Source of the DNA: Channallabes apus
Taxonomy: Eukaryota > Chordata > Actinopteri > Siluriformes > Clariidae
Reading direction: 5' to 3'
DNA: 64,000 bases
Assembly: GCA_030522415.1 (NCBI GenBank)
Contig: CM060112.1
Location: forward strand, 1,258,001 to 1,322,000
In this document: positions 32,096-43,784 of the stretch, piece by piece
How the letters are laid out: the number at the start of each line of letters is the position of its first letter
How positions within the stretch are numbered: position 1 is the first letter of the stretch
Program-made: the position numbers and the translations under genes
The notes under the pieces: generated by a model
The model's database searches: none
Told to the model about the DNA's origin: nothing
Seen by the model: only the letters and a program-made list of their open reading frames with translations

Positions 32096-34774
32096 GTACC
32101 CCCCTGTCCAGGACTGGCTCCTGACGGTCCTGGGGTGGAGGATACCCTGTGACGGTAGTCCCGAATTAGCTGAGGGTCGAGAATGAACCGGGCCGGGATC
32201 CAAGATCGCTCCTCGGGGCCATAGCCCTCCCAGTCCACCAGGTATTGCGTACCTTTGCCCCGAGGGCGCGAGTCAAGGATTCGGCGCACGGTGTAGGCGG
32301 GACCGCCGTCGATGATCCGGGGAGGAGGAGCTGGGGGGGGTGGGTGGAATCATGGGTGAGGTGATGAAGGGCTTGAACTGGGATAGGTGAAATACTGGGT
32401 GAATCCGGAGCGCCGCAGGCAGCTGGAGCCGGTAGGTGACAGGGTTAATTCTGTGAGTGATGTGGTATGGTCCTATGAATCTGGGGGAAAGCTTCTTTGA
32501 CTCGGTGTGGAGGTGGAGGTTTTTTGTGGACAGCCATACCTTGTCACCTACGTGGTATAGTCGTCCCGGAGGATGTCGGCGGCGATGTTGGTGGGTGTAG
32601 CGGGCATTGGCACGTTGGATGGCCTGGTTGGTCGTAATCCAGAGCCGCCGACATCTGCGGACGAACTGTTGGGCTGACGGTACATCAACCTCCGGCTCTG
32701 GGTGGTTGAACACGGAGGGTTGGAAACCGTGGCATACCTCAAATGGGCTTAGGTTGGTGGCAGAGGAGATGTGGAGGTTGTGTGATAGTTCCGCCCAGAT
32801 GAGGTAGCGTGCCCAGGAGCGCTGGCGGTCCGCTACGAAACATCTCAGGTAGCGCTCCAGTTGTTGGTTGGTCCGCTCCGTCTGACCGTTAGTCTGTGGG
32901 TGGTATCCGGAGGACAGACTGCAGGTGGAGTCGATCAGACGGCAGAAGGCCTTCCAGAACCGGGCTGTGAACTGGGGCCCTCTGTCCGAGACGATATCCT
33001 TGGGGAACCCATGCAGACGGACTACGTGCTCTAAAATCAGCTCGGCTGTTTTCTTTGCTGACGGGAGTCCGGCGAGAGCCACCAGGTGCACGGTCTTAGA
33101 GAACCGATCCACGATCGTGAGGATGGTGTCTTTTCCTTCGGAGGCCGGCAGGCCCGTGATGAAGTCCACGGCAATGTGCGTCCAGGGCCGTCGAGGGACT
33201 GGGAGTGGTTGCAGTTCTCCTGGAGAGGGTTGGTTGGTGTTCTTTGCCCTGGCGCACACTGGGCATGCCTGAACGAACTCTTGGACGTCCCTCGTCATAG
33301 ACGGCCACCAGAAGTCTCGCTGGATGAATTGGAGGGACCGTCGGGTGCCTGGATGGCCGGAAATTGGGGAGGAGTGTCCCCAATGGAGAACCTCTGGTCT
33401 CATCCCTTCGGGCACGAAGAGTCGTCCAGGTGGCACACCTGCCGGTTCGGTCTCTGTACCTCGTGCCTGGCGCACTCTCGTTTCCAGGTCCAGTTGCAGG
33501 GGGGTGATGATCTTGGAAGAGGGGAGGACAGGCGCGGGGTCCGCCCGGGGAAGGTCCATCTCTAGTTGTCGGGAGAGAGCGTCCGCTTTGGTGTTCTTGG
33601 ACGGTATGGGGGGTTGAAAGTTATAGTTCTCAAAGAATAATGCCCACCGCGCCTGTCGTGGGTTTAACTGTTTAATGGTTCTGATGGTGATTAAATTTTG
33701 ATGGTCCGTCCAGACTATGAATGGCTCACTGACGCCCTGGAGCCAGTGACGCCACTCCTCCAGAGCCCACTTTATGGCCAGCAGTTCGCGGTCCCCTACC
33801 CCGTATCGCTGCTGAGTGGAGTCAAATTTTCTGGAGAAAAAACCACATGGGTGTAGTTTTTGGTCTGGACCGTGCTGTGAGAGGATAGCTCCAGCGCCCA
33901 CATCTGAAGCATCCACCTCTACAACGAATGGTTTATTGACATCTGGGTGGTGGAGAATCGGTGCGGTGGTGAAGCGGTGACACAGTGATCGGAAAGCGGA
34001 GACAGCTGCCGGGTTGAGGTGAAAAGGGAGAGAGGAGGGACGGGTCAGAGCGGTTAGGGGGGCGGCAACTGTACTGTAGTCCCGGATAAAGCGACGATAG
34101 AAGTTCGCAAACCCGAGAAACCGTTGAAGCTGTTTGAGGGTCTTAGGTAGGGGCCAATGACGCACAACCTCTAGCTTCTGCGGGTCCATGGCCACACCCT
34201 GGGGCGAGATGACAAAACCCAGGAACGTGGTGGAGCGCTCGTGAAAAGCGCACTTTTCCAACTTACAGTACAGTTGGTGGGCGAGTAATCTCTTTAGAAC
34301 CGCCCTGACGTGCTGGGTGTGTTCTTCCATGGTGCGTGAATAGATGAGAATATCGTCCAGGTCAGCGAATGCCCACCGACCGAGCATGTCCCTAAGGACG
34401 TCGTTGATGAAGTGTTGGAATGCGGCGGGGGCATTGCACAGTCCGAATGGGATGACGAGGGTTTCATAATGTCCGGTGGGGGTGATGAACGCCGTCTTCC
34501 ACTCATCGCCCTCTCTGATGCGCACCAAGTTGTAGGCGCTCCGGAGGTCCAACTTCGTAAAGACGGTGGCGCCAGAGAGGGCGTCCAGGGCTGAGTTGGT
34601 AAGAGGCAGAGGATGTCGGTTTTTGATGGTGAGATTGTTGAGCCCCCGATAGTCGACACAAGGGCGAAGTTCACCGCCTCTCTTCTTCACGAAGAAGAAC
34701 CCCGCGGCGGCAGGTGAGGAGGAGGGCCTGATGGTGCCTTGGCGCAGGGCGTTGTTTACATATTCCTCCATCAC
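32050..34774 (-). pseudogene. Gypsy pol: RT, RNase H, integrase, chromodomain
   Basis: An 833-residue open frame (34774-32273). RT has FTKLDLRSAYN and the catalytic LDD (residues 139-141, FADLDDILIYS). RNase H has VEVDASD. The integrase zinc domain has H-x3-H spacing and CPVC, and its core has HIAVDF, VSDRGPQF and YHPQTNGQTER. The chromodomain ([15 protein letters not shown]) follows in another frame at 32289-32050, after a G8 run at 32333-32340. The upstream join to protease is broken at a G9 run at 34813-34821. With only homopolymer breaks, the element may be young or the breaks may be assembly errors. Confidence 0.85.
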
Positions 34775-35498
34775 CTGGGTCTCGGTGGGTGTGAGTGAGT
34801 AGAGATGGCCGCGGGGGGGGGATCGTACCGGGTTGTAGGTCTATGGCGAGGTCGTATGGGCGATGAGGAGGAAGATGAGTGGCTCGTCGCCTGCAGAAAA
34901 CTTCTGATAGGTCTCGATACGGCTCGGGGATGGAGTTGGTGTCGACGTCGGGGGCCTCGGACTCCCTAGAGCACGTCCCAGCCGCTGCCCGTAGGCATAG
35001 TTCGTTGCAGGTCGCGCCCCACTGAAGGATCCGGTTCTGGGTCCAGGAGATTAGGGGGTCATGCTGGAGCAGCCAGGGATGACCAAGGATGATGGGTGGA
35101 GATGAGATGGAGGTGACGAAGAATTTTAGCTGTTCACGGTGTTGGTTGATGGAGACGGTGATGGGTTCGGTTCGGGTGCTGATTGGGCTGGTGGAGAGGG
35201 GGCGACCGTCGACAGAGGTGATGTGAACGGGCTGGGATAACGCCTCGAGTTTTACCCCCAGGGTTTTGGCATATGCGGAGTCAATGAAGTTACCTGCTGC
35301 CCCGGAGTCGATGAATGCAGCACTTCGGACTCGTTTGTGGCCAACCTGGAGGTGTACCTGAACCGTGAGACGGGAGGAGTTGGTGGTGATGGCGGAGAGA
35401 CGAAGGTGACCCGGCGAGTATCTCTCTCCTCTCACCGGGCCTGGGCGTTTCCCGGTCTGAAAGGACAGGTTGCCCTGTGATGTGTGGCTGACCCGCAA
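34671..35498 (-). pseudogene. Gypsy protease and start of RT
   Basis: An aspartic protease with the catalytic FIDSGAAGNFID and a flap-like IILGHPWL. Then a linker to PYDLAIDLQPGT, after which the frame shifts at the G9 run and reads nonsense for about 55 residues. It would cut the Gag-Pol polyprotein. It overlaps the end of the gag frame. Confidence 0.8.
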
Positions 35499-36169
35499 TA
35501 GGCGCAGAGCCCTTCACGGAAGTGTCTCTCCCGTTCTGCAGCGGTTAAGGAGGCGCGTCCTAGTTGCATGGGTTCCCCGGCTCCGGTGTCAACCACGGCA
35601 GGAGGTGGAGAACCGACATGTCCTGGTGTGGCGTAGGTGGCGGAGTCTGCGGGATGTGGAGTGGTGACGGTGAAGGCGGGTGCGGGTCGTGAAGTGGTGA
35701 TGGCGAAGTTGGGTGCAGGTGGCAGGGTGCAAGGGGCTGGCCTCGGGCGAGAGAGGAGGCGCTGGTCGATCCGGAGAGCGAGTTGGATCAGGCCTTCTAG
35801 GGTCGCAGGAAGCTCTCGCCCGGCTAGTTCGTCCTTGATTCGAGAAGCCAGTCCCTCGTAGTAGGATGTCCGGAGCGCTGCATCGCCCCACGTTGGTTGA
35901 ACGGCGAGAGTGCGAAACTCGGCCGTATAGCGGCTCACGGGCAGTCCTCCCCGCCTCAGGTGGTAAAGTCTGGTGTCGGTCTCCACCTCGCCCGCTGGAT
36001 GTTCAAAGGTGAGTTTGAGTTGGTGGGTGAACTCATTGTATGAGTGAGCGGTGTCTGTATCCACCTGTAGAACTGCCCTGGCCCACTCTGCTGCCTGCCC
36101 TTTTAGCAACGAGACGAGAAAGAGCAATACGAAGGCGATCGGTGGAGTACTTGGTGGCATTAAACTCAA
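35432..36169 (-). pseudogene. Gypsy gag, N-terminally truncated
   Basis: Capsid-like region (LLKGQAAEWARAVLQ, then RLYHLRRGGLPVSRYTAEF), a Pro-rich linker and one zinc knuckle CAYCGSATHHRATC (C-x2-C-x4-H-x4-C). The first residues of the listed frame are out of register: the true frame upstream continues to the L2 junction at 36203. The N-terminal half of gag is missing. Confidence 0.8.
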
Positions 36170-37209
36170 ACACCAGATCGAGAGCTGTCAGAAATACGCT
36201 GCACTTCAATTCAATTCAATTCAATTCAGTTTTATTTGTATAGCGCTTTTAACAATTGACATTGTCTCAAAACAGCTTTACACAATCAAAAGAATTATTT
36301 AAGTTTGTATGGAATGTGAATGTGTATGAATCAAAATGTTCAGATATTCCCTGGCGAGCAAGCCGAGGGCGACAGTGGCAAGGAAAAACTCCCTGAGACG
36401 GTAATAGGAAGAAACCTTGAGAGGAACCAGACTCGACAGGGAACCCATCCTCATCTGGGTGAAACAGATAGCAGGAAATGATCTGCATTTATATTTATAT
36501 CTGCAGTGTTAGGTTCAGCTATAATAGTTGATGTAAAATGGAGTCCAGTAGTTATTCGAGACTCAGATAGACTTGTAGAAAGTTCCAGTCCTGAACTATC
36601 GAATTGTCAAATCCTCAGAGAAACAGCTGACCACACCAGTCGAGGCCAGAACCATCTTCTAAGTAGATAGAATCATCCCCAGACACCAGGCGCATCCTAA
36701 AGAGACACACGGGGCATCCATGCGATGAGACCTCCAACCAGAAACCGGGCACCAGGATGGATCAGACAGGTCCGGAGGGCAGAGGGAGTCTGGATCACTG
36801 GCAGCTCAGGAACCACATGTGTAGCTCGACAGAGAGAGAGAGAGAAAGAGTGAAAGGGGGAGACAGGGGGAGAGAGGAAAGAGAAAGAGGGGGAGGAAGA
36901 GAAGAGGAGGAGAGATTGCAATTAGGTATGGTCACAGTCACAATGTCTAATGTGAATGCATATTTACTGTAGAGTGCAAGCAGGGACTCCGGCAGGACTA
37001 ACTATGACAGCATAACTAAAAGGGAGAGCCAGAAGGAAACAAAAACATGAGGGCTCCCTGAGATGTAAAGCAAACAATCACCTCACCGTCAACAAACCTG
37101 AGTGATCAAATGAGACTGAGGAAGACAGCATCTAAACATACCAGTTCACCATAATACTCTACGTCCATGAGTCCCCCAGATCTGCTCCTTTACCTTATGG
37201 CAAATCTAT

Positions 37210-40179
37210 TTATAAAAATGCTTGGTTAAATAAATAGGTTTTGAGCCTAGACGTAAACACTGAGACTGTGTCTGAGTCCCGAACACTATTTGGAAGACTA
37301 TTCCATAATTTTGGGGCTTTGTAAGAAAAAGCTCTGCCCCCAGCTGTAGTTTTTATAATACGCGGTACTGATAAGCAACCTGCATCCTTTGACCGAAGTA
37401 GGCGTGGCGGATCGTAAGACACTAGCAGTTCGCTCAGATACTGCAGTGCGAGACCATTTAATGCCTTATATGTCAAGAGTAGTATTTTAAAATCAATGCG
37501 AAATTTCACAGGGAGCCAATGCAGTGAAGATAGGATAGGGGTGATGTGCTCATATCTTCTGGTTCTAGTGAGGACTCTCGCTGCTGCATTTTGGACTAGC
37601 TGAAGCTTGTTTATGCACCTAACTGAACAACCAGACAGTAAGGCATTACAATAGTCCAACCTAGAAGTGATAAAAGCATGAACTAGTTTTTCTGCATCAT
37701 TTAGCGACAATATATTTCTTATTTTGGCGATATTTCTGAGGTGAAAGAATGCTATCCTGGTGATATTATCTACATGAGCTTCAAATGAAAGGCTGGAATC
37801 TATAATCACGCCGAGGTCTTTTACTGTTGCACTTGACGGAACAGAAAGGCCATCTAAAGTTACGGTGTGATCTAAGATTTTACTTCTAGCTGTATGCGGT
37901 CCTATGACTAGAACTTCTGTCTTATCCGGATTAAGCAGAAGGAAGTTAATTAGCATCCAATTTCTTATGTCCTGAACACATTGCTCAACTTTAGTAAGAT
38001 GGTTTTTCTCATCAGGTTTTGTTGAGACGTATAGCTGTGTGTCGTCAGCATAACAATGAAAACTAATACCATGCTTTCGGATTATGTTGCCCAGAGGAAG
38101 CATGTAAAGGGAAAAAAGCAGTGGGCCTAAAACTGAACCCTGCGGAACGCCAAACTCCACTAGAGAACATGCAGAATAATCACCATTTAAGTCTACATAC
38201 TGATAACGATCGGTCAAATAGGATCTGAGCCAGGAGAGGGCTGTACCCTTAATTCCTACTAAATTTTCTAATCTGTGAAGAAGAATAGCATGATCAATAG
38301 TGTCAAAAGCTGCACTGAGATCGAGTAATACAAGCATAGTTACACAACCCTGATCAGAGGCCAATAGGAGGTCATTTACTACTTTAACGAGTGCTGTTTC
38401 TGTGCTGTGATGAGGCCTAAATCCTGACTGATACAGTTCATGTATGCCATTTCTATGTAGATATGAGCATAGCTGCTCCGCTACTATCTTTTCCAGAATC
38501 TTAGAGATAAAGGGGAGGTTTGATATTGGCCTGTAATTGGACAGCTGACAGGGGTCGAGGTCAGGTTTCTTAATTATTGGTTTAATAACTGCTACTTTAA
38601 AAGATTTTGGAACATAACCAATGCTGAGTGAGGAATTAATTATTCTCAACAGCGGTTCTGTTATTACTTGTACTATCTGTTTAAGAAAATGTGTCGGTAT
38701 AGGATCTAATATACAGGTTGATGAATTTGCAGAAGAGATGAGTGAAATTAGTTCATTCTCTTCAAGAGGAGTAAAGTATTCTAGGTTTGAATCTGACATG
38801 GCTAGGTTAACATCAGTATCAATTACATTGTTTGGTTTCAAAGCCTCAATTTTATGCCTGATATTTTCAATTTTATTATTAAAAAAGTTCATGAAGTCCT
38901 CACTATTGCATGATGTTGTTGTGGAGATTTCTGTAGTGGTCTTATTTCTGGTTAATTTGGCTACGGTATTAAATAAAAATCTAGGATTATTTTTATTTTC
39001 TTCTGTAAGAGTGGAGAGATACGTTGATCTAGCGACACTAAGAGCTTTCCTATAGTTCAGGATGCTCTCTTTCCATGCTATTTGAAATACCAACAATTTA
39101 GTTTGACGCCATTTACGCTCTAATTTCCGAGCAGTCTGTTTTAAAGTGCGCATGTGATCGTTATACCAGGGAGCGAGTTTCTTATCTCTAATAATTTTTC
39201 TTTTAGCTAGAGCTACATTATCTAAGGGACAACGAAGTGTCGACTCTAAATATTCAGTCGCCTGATCAAGTTCTGTGGGGTCAGACGGTGACCTAATCGA
39301 AGTTGGTAACTCTGGGAGATTACTGATAAAACTCTGTGTGGTAGTTGATGTGAATGTACGTTTAATACGGTAGCGCGGTGCTGTGCGTACATTATCACTG
39401 TGACACACTTGAATGGAGACAAGATAGTGATCTGAGATCATTTCAGACAGTGGAATTGTGAATACATTTCTTATACTTAATCCGAAGAATATTACTAAAT
39501 CTAAAGTGTGACCTGCTTTATGAGTGGGTCCTACTACACACTGATTTACACCTACGGAGTCCAGTATGGACATAAATGCTGTTCTCAGAGGGTCTTCTGG
39601 ATTGTCAAAATGAATGTTAAAATCTCCAGCAATTAACACTTTGTTTACAGAAATGACCAGGTCTGAGATGAAATCTGCAAATTCACTAAGAAATTCAGAA
39701 TACGGCCCTGGAGGTCTGTAAATTATAATTAGTGGAATCGACTGAGCTGACTTAATATACTTAAATACATTTATGTTACTATAAAGAATTTCAAATGAGT
39801 TAAATTTGTGTCCGTGTTTTTGTACGATAGACAGATTATCATTATGAATAACTGCGATGCCTCCTCCTCTACCAGTTAACCGAGGCTGGTGTATGTAGCT
39901 GTATCCAGGAGGACTAGCTTCATTTAGAGCTACATACTCGTCCTGTTTAACCCATGTTTCAGTTAAACAGAGTATATCAAACGCCTGATCTGTGATAATT
40001 TCAATAACAATAACTGCTTTTGATGTGAGAGATCTAATATTTAACAATCCTAGCTTCAGATCAGAGGTGCCGGCTGCACATTCAGTATGATCGGAGTTTG
40101 TGGACTTTATGTTAATTAGATTATTGAAACAGACTTTCTGAGTCTTTCTACATTTTTGCTTAGCTCGGGGAACAGACAC
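37210..40179 (-). CDS. L2-clade LINE ORF2: endonuclease and reverse transcriptase
   Basis: An uninterrupted 989-residue frame. Residues 41-260 form an APE-type endonuclease ([27 protein letters not shown] at 185-190, SDHYLV at 249-254), which nicks target DNA. Residues about 525-800 form the reverse transcriptase ([42 protein letters not shown], catalytic YADD at 710-713). The conserved C-terminal region ends RLKTYLFNQ. The protein would copy its own RNA by target-primed reverse transcription. All visible catalytic motifs are intact. The element is 5'-truncated, so its own promoter is probably lost, but the ORF implies recent activity of the family. This is a transposon gene, not a host gene. 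Confidence 0.92.
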   Translation of the reverse strand: MSVPRAKQKCRKTQKVCFNNLINIKSTNSDHTECAAGTSDLKLGLLNIRSLTSKAVIVIEIITDQAFDILCLTETWVKQDEYVALNEASPPGYSYIHQPRLTGRGGGIAVIHNDNLSIVQKHGHKFNSFEILYSNINVFKYIKSAQSIPLIIIYRPPGPYSEFLSEFADFISDLVISVNKVLIAGDFNIHFDNPEDPLRTAFMSILDSVGVNQCVVGPTHKAGHTLDLVIFFGLSIRNVFTIPLSEMISDHYLVSIQVCHSDNVRTAPRYRIKRTFTSTTTQSFISNLPELPTSIRSPSDPTELDQATEYLESTLRCPLDNVALAKRKIIRDKKLAPWYNDHMRTLKQTARKLERKWRQTKLLVFQIAWKESILNYRKALSVARSTYLSTLTEENKNNPRFLFNTVAKLTRNKTTTEISTTTSCNSEDFMNFFNNKIENIRHKIEALKPNNVIDTDVNLAMSDSNLEYFTPLEENELISLISSANSSTCILDPIPTHFLKQIVQVITEPLLRIINSSLSIGYVPKSFKVAVIKPIIKKPDLDPCQLSNYRPISNLPFISKILEKIVAEQLCSYLHRNGIHELYQSGFRPHHSTETALVKVVNDLLLASDQGCVTMLVLLDLSAAFDTIDHAILLHRLENLVGIKGTALSWLRSYLTDRYQYVDLNGDYSACSLVEFGVPQGSVLGPLLFSLYMLPLGNIIRKHGISFHCYADDTQLYVSTKPDEKNHLTKVEQCVQDIRNWMLINFLLLNPDKTEVLVIGPHTARSKILDHTVTLDGLSVPSSATVKDLGVIIDSSLSFEAHVDNITRIAFFHLRNIAKIRNILSLNDAEKLVHAFITSRLDYCNALLSGCSVRCINKLQLVQNAAARVLTRTRRYEHITPILSSLHWLPVKFRIDFKILLLTYKALNGLALQYLSELLVSYDPPRLLRSKDAGCLSVPRIIKTTAGGRAFSYKAPKLWNSLPNSVRDSDTVSVFTSRLKTYLFNQAFL

Positions 40180-40275
40180 AGTCTCAATATGGTGAACCCT
40201 GAGTGACGACTCTATGCAGCTAGCAGACGGTTGGTTTAGCCTGTCTGTCTGCTCCCTGGCCTGGTCTCTGGATTG

Positions 40276-40563
40276 TCACCGATTAACTAGACCTCTACTG
40301 AGACTATGAGCTATACTGCAGGAAATGAGAGCAGCACCTTCCCGAGTGGGATGGACACCGTCCCGCCCTAACAGGCCAGCTTTGCCCTCAAAGGTCTTCC
40401 AATTATCTATAAAGCCCACATTATTTTTGGAGCACCACCTGGACATCCAGCGGTTCAGCGACCATAACCTGCTGTAAGCTATGTCACCACGTCTCATTGG
40501 GATGGGACCAGAGCATATTACTTCATTGGACATCGCCTTCGCTAATTTAAGATCACCATCCAA
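40276..40563 (-). pseudogene. L2 ORF1 C-terminus, SGNH/esterase-like
   Basis: A 95-residue fragment with ICSGPIPMRRGD and GRDGVHPTREGA. The D-x-x-H of DGVHP fits the last catalytic block of SGNH hydrolases, known in ORF1 of some CR1/L2 LINEs. The N-terminal Ser block is missing with the truncated 5' end. The family assignment of the domain is moderately sure. Confidence 0.65.
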
Positions 40564-40564
40564 T

Positions 40565-41233
40565 GGTGTGTCACATGACTATATTTGGGTCAAAGGGCTT
40601 CAGTGACTGGCCTGCCTCATTTAAAGTATAAATAAACATCTAATAAACCCTCAGTGTTTGATGGGAACACACCCTTTTATTTATGGTTCTGTTCATCCTG
40701 TATTTATTACTTTTTTTACAATGCCATTTACCGTGCCTTAACTGACACAAAATGTCATTAAATACCAATGAATATAAAGAATAAATTGGTGTGTGTGTGT
40801 CTCTGTGTGTGTTTTAGAACTTGCATAAAACAGCGGATTACAACATTCTTTTTCTTTTCATTTATTTGTTTTTTTTTAAAGCAGTGTGTAACAGAATGAC
40901 TGCTATGTGACTTAATGTTGTACATATTGTAATTCTTGGACCACAAGTGATTTTGCTGTGATTTTTGCTTTGAGCAGGGGTCGCTAATGGACAATTGGTT
41001 TAATGAGACTTTGGGTAATGAACCTTTCTTTCTTCGAATCAATTGATTGGAAGCCTCAGAGCTTCATGAAGCCTCATTTTGTCCTCATTAGCTTTGTAGA
41101 AAATGTCAGACTCATCTCATGTCTAATATTTCTGTTGTAAATCAACAAATACTATAAAAGTGCTGAAATTCATCTAGCCACTACAGTATTATTATCAATT
41201 ATATAACCAATGTAGCTGTTAGAGTGAGTCAGA
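40565..41233. other. AT-rich spacer with a short GT repeat
   Basis: No gene. (GT)n at about 40790-40820. Confidence 0.45.
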
Positions 41234-41657
41234 GTGATTTTGGCTTCGATACACAAGAAAGCCCAACAGCGTCTCTTCTTTTTAAGAAGACTGAGGAAGG
41301 CCCAGCTTCCACCACCGATCCTGACCACCTTCTATAGAGGAACTATCGAGAGCATCCTGAGCGGCTGCTTCACTGTCTGGTTTGGGAATTGTGCCATATC
41401 GGACCGCAAGACCCTACAGCGGATAGTGAGAACAGCAGAGAAGATCACCGGGGTCTCTCTCCCCTCTATTGATGACATCTACACCGCACGCTGAATCCGC
41501 AAAGCCACAAGCATTGTGGCTGATCGGACACACCCCTTCACTTCACACTCCTGCCATCTGGAAAAAGGTACCGAAGCATTCGGGCCTCACATCCAGACTG
41601 TTCAACAGCTTTTTTCCACGAGCTATTCGTCTTCTTAACAAAAAGGGACTGGACTGA
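41234..41657 (+). pseudogene. LINE ORF2 C-terminus
   Basis: Two overlapping frames (41234-41494 and 41469-41657) carry RKTLQRIVRTAEKITGVSLPS and, after a frameshift near TAR, the FFPRAIRLLN end. 5'-truncated and shifted, so inactive. Confidence 0.75.
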
Positions 41658-41658
41658 T

Positions 41659-41698
<40 letters not shown>

Positions 41699-41975
41699 AT
41701 TATCACTCAGCTTAACTCAACTACCTCAGAACATTGAGACTGAACTGACTATCAACACAAGCGCAAACACACTGACCTACACCACCAAACTATCGTACAC
41801 ACCACCCTGTAAATTCTCTTTTGCACAATATTCACTACTGGGCTACTTTTTGCACTAACTTCTTAAATCTTGCTGCTATGTTACGTTAAGGAATGTTTAC
41901 TGTTTCTCCACTACCTCAACTCATCACCACAACACCTTATTATTATGTTATGCACGTGCACTTTATGTTGTCTGT
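41234..41975 (+). mobile_element. CR1/L2-type LINE, 3' end, left part
   Basis: It starts with KKAQQRLFFLRRLRKAQLPPPILTTFYRGTIES and SGCFTVWFGNC, the post-RT end of a CR1/L2-clade ORF2. A stop/frameshift at about 41494 is followed by a (CA)n run at about 41660-41693 and 3' UTR. The UTR is interrupted at 41975 and resumes at 45330, both sides showing TTGTCTGT. Confidence 0.75.
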
Positions 41976-42034
41976 TGGATGCTAATTAACTTCCTTCTGA
42001 TGAGAAAAACCATCTTACTAAAGTTGAGCAATGT

Positions 42035-42802
42035 GTGCAGGTCATAAGAAATTGGATGCTAATTAACTTCCTTCTGCTTAATCCGGATAAGACAGAAGTT
42101 CTAGTCGTAGGACCGCATACAGCTAGAAGTAAAATCTTAGATCACACCGTAACTTTAGATGGCCTTTCTGTTCCATCAAGTGCAACAGTAAAAGACCTCG
42201 GTGTGATTATAGATTCCAGCCTTTCATTTGAAGCTCATGTAGATAATATCACCAGGATAGCATTCTTTCACCTCAGAAATATTGCCAAGATAAGAAATAT
42301 ATTGTCTGTAAACGATGCAGAAAAACTAGTTAATGCTTTTATCACTTCTAGGTTGGACTATTGTAATGCCTTACTGTCTGGTTGTTCAGTTAGGTGCATA
42401 AACAAGCTTCAGCTAGTCCAGAATGCAGCAGCGAGAGTCCTCACTAGAACCAGAAGATATGAGCACATCACCCCTATCCTATCTTCACTGCATTGGCTCC
42501 CTGTGAAATTTCACATTGATTTTAAAATACTACTCTTGACATATAAAGCATTAAATGGTCTCGCGCCGCAGTATCTGAGCGAACTGCTAGTGTCTTACGA
42601 TCCGCCACGCCTACTTCGGTCAAAGGATGCAGGCTGCTTATCAGTACCGCGTATTATGAAAACTACAGCTGGGGGCAGAGCTTTTTCTTACAAAGCCCCA
42701 AAATTATGGAATAGTCTTCCAAATAGTGTTCGGGACTCAGACACAGTCTCAGTGTTTAAGTCTAGGCTCAAAACCTATTTATTTAGCCAAACATTTTTAT
42801 AA
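42035..42802 (+). pseudogene. L2 A3 ORF2 C-terminal fragment
   Basis: 255 residues, nearly identical to the last 255 of the 989-residue ORF at 37210-40179 ([15 protein letters not shown] to RLKTYLFSQTFL). Open but lacking endonuclease and RT catalytic core because of 5' truncation. Confidence 0.9.
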
Positions 42803-43784
42803 ATAGATTTGCCATAAGGTAAAGGAGCAGATCTGAGGGACTCATGGACGTAGAGTATTATGGTGAACTGGTATGTTTAGATGCTGTCTTCCTCAGTCTC
42901 ATTTGATCACTCAGGTTTGTTGACGGTGAGGTGATTGTTTGCTTTACATCTCAGTTCCCCCTCATGTTTGTGTGTCCTTCTGGCTCCTCCCTTTTAGTTA
43001 TGCTGTGATAGTTAGTCCTGCCGGAGTCCCTGCTTGCACTCTACAGTAAATATACATTCACATTAGACATTGTGACTGTGACCATACCTAATTGCAATCT
43101 CTCCTCCTCTTCTCTTCCTCCCCCTCTTTCTCTTTCCTCTCTCCCCCTGTCACTCTTTCTCTCTCTCTCTCTGTCGAGCTACACATGTGGTTCCTGAGCT
43201 GCCAGTGATCCAGACTCCCTCTGCCCTCCGGACCTGTCTGATCCATCCTGGTGCCCCATTTCTGGTTGGAGGTCTCGTCGCATGGATGCCCCGTGTGTCT
43301 CTTTGGGATGCGTCTGGTGTCTGGGGATGATTCTCTATACCTAGAAGATGGTTCTGGCCTCGACTGGTGTTGTCAGCTGTTTCTCTGAGGACTTGACAAT
43401 TCGATAGTTCAGGACTGGAACTTTCTACAAGTCTATCTGAGTCTCCAATAACTACTGGACTCCATTTTAACATCAATTAACATCAACTATTATAGCTGAA
43501 CCTAACACTTAACACTGTATAAATGCAGATCATTTCCTGCTATCTGTTTCACCCAGATGAGGATGGGTTCCCTGTTGAGTCTGGTTCCTCTCAAGGTTTC
43601 TTCCTATTACCATCTCAGGGAGTTTTTCCTTGCCACTGTCGCCCTCGGGCTTGCTCACCAGGGACTATCTGACCATTTTGATTCATACACATTCACATTC
43701 TATACAAACTTAAATAATTCTTTTGATTGTGTAAAGCTGTTTTGAGACAATGTCAATTGTTAAAAACACTATACAAATTAAATT

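Larger units (their letters stand above)
31713..36203 (-). mobile_element. Ty3/Gypsy chromodomain retrotransposon, 5' end missing
   Basis: Order on the - strand is gag, protease, RT, RNase H, integrase, chromodomain, LTR, as in sushi-ichi-type chromoviruses of fish. The start of gag and the 5' LTR are absent where an L2 tail abuts at 36203/36204. Its LTR interrupts L2 fragment A1, so the insertion is younger than that L2. Confidence 0.85.
36204..40564 (-). mobile_element. L2 LINE A2, nearly complete
   Basis: A 4.4-kb element on the - strand: part of ORF1 (40563-40276), a full ORF2 (40179-37210), a 1-kb 3' UTR and a tail of CAATT repeats with TTTATTTGTATAGCGC. The 5' end is cut within ORF1. 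No clear target duplication is found. Confidence 0.9.
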
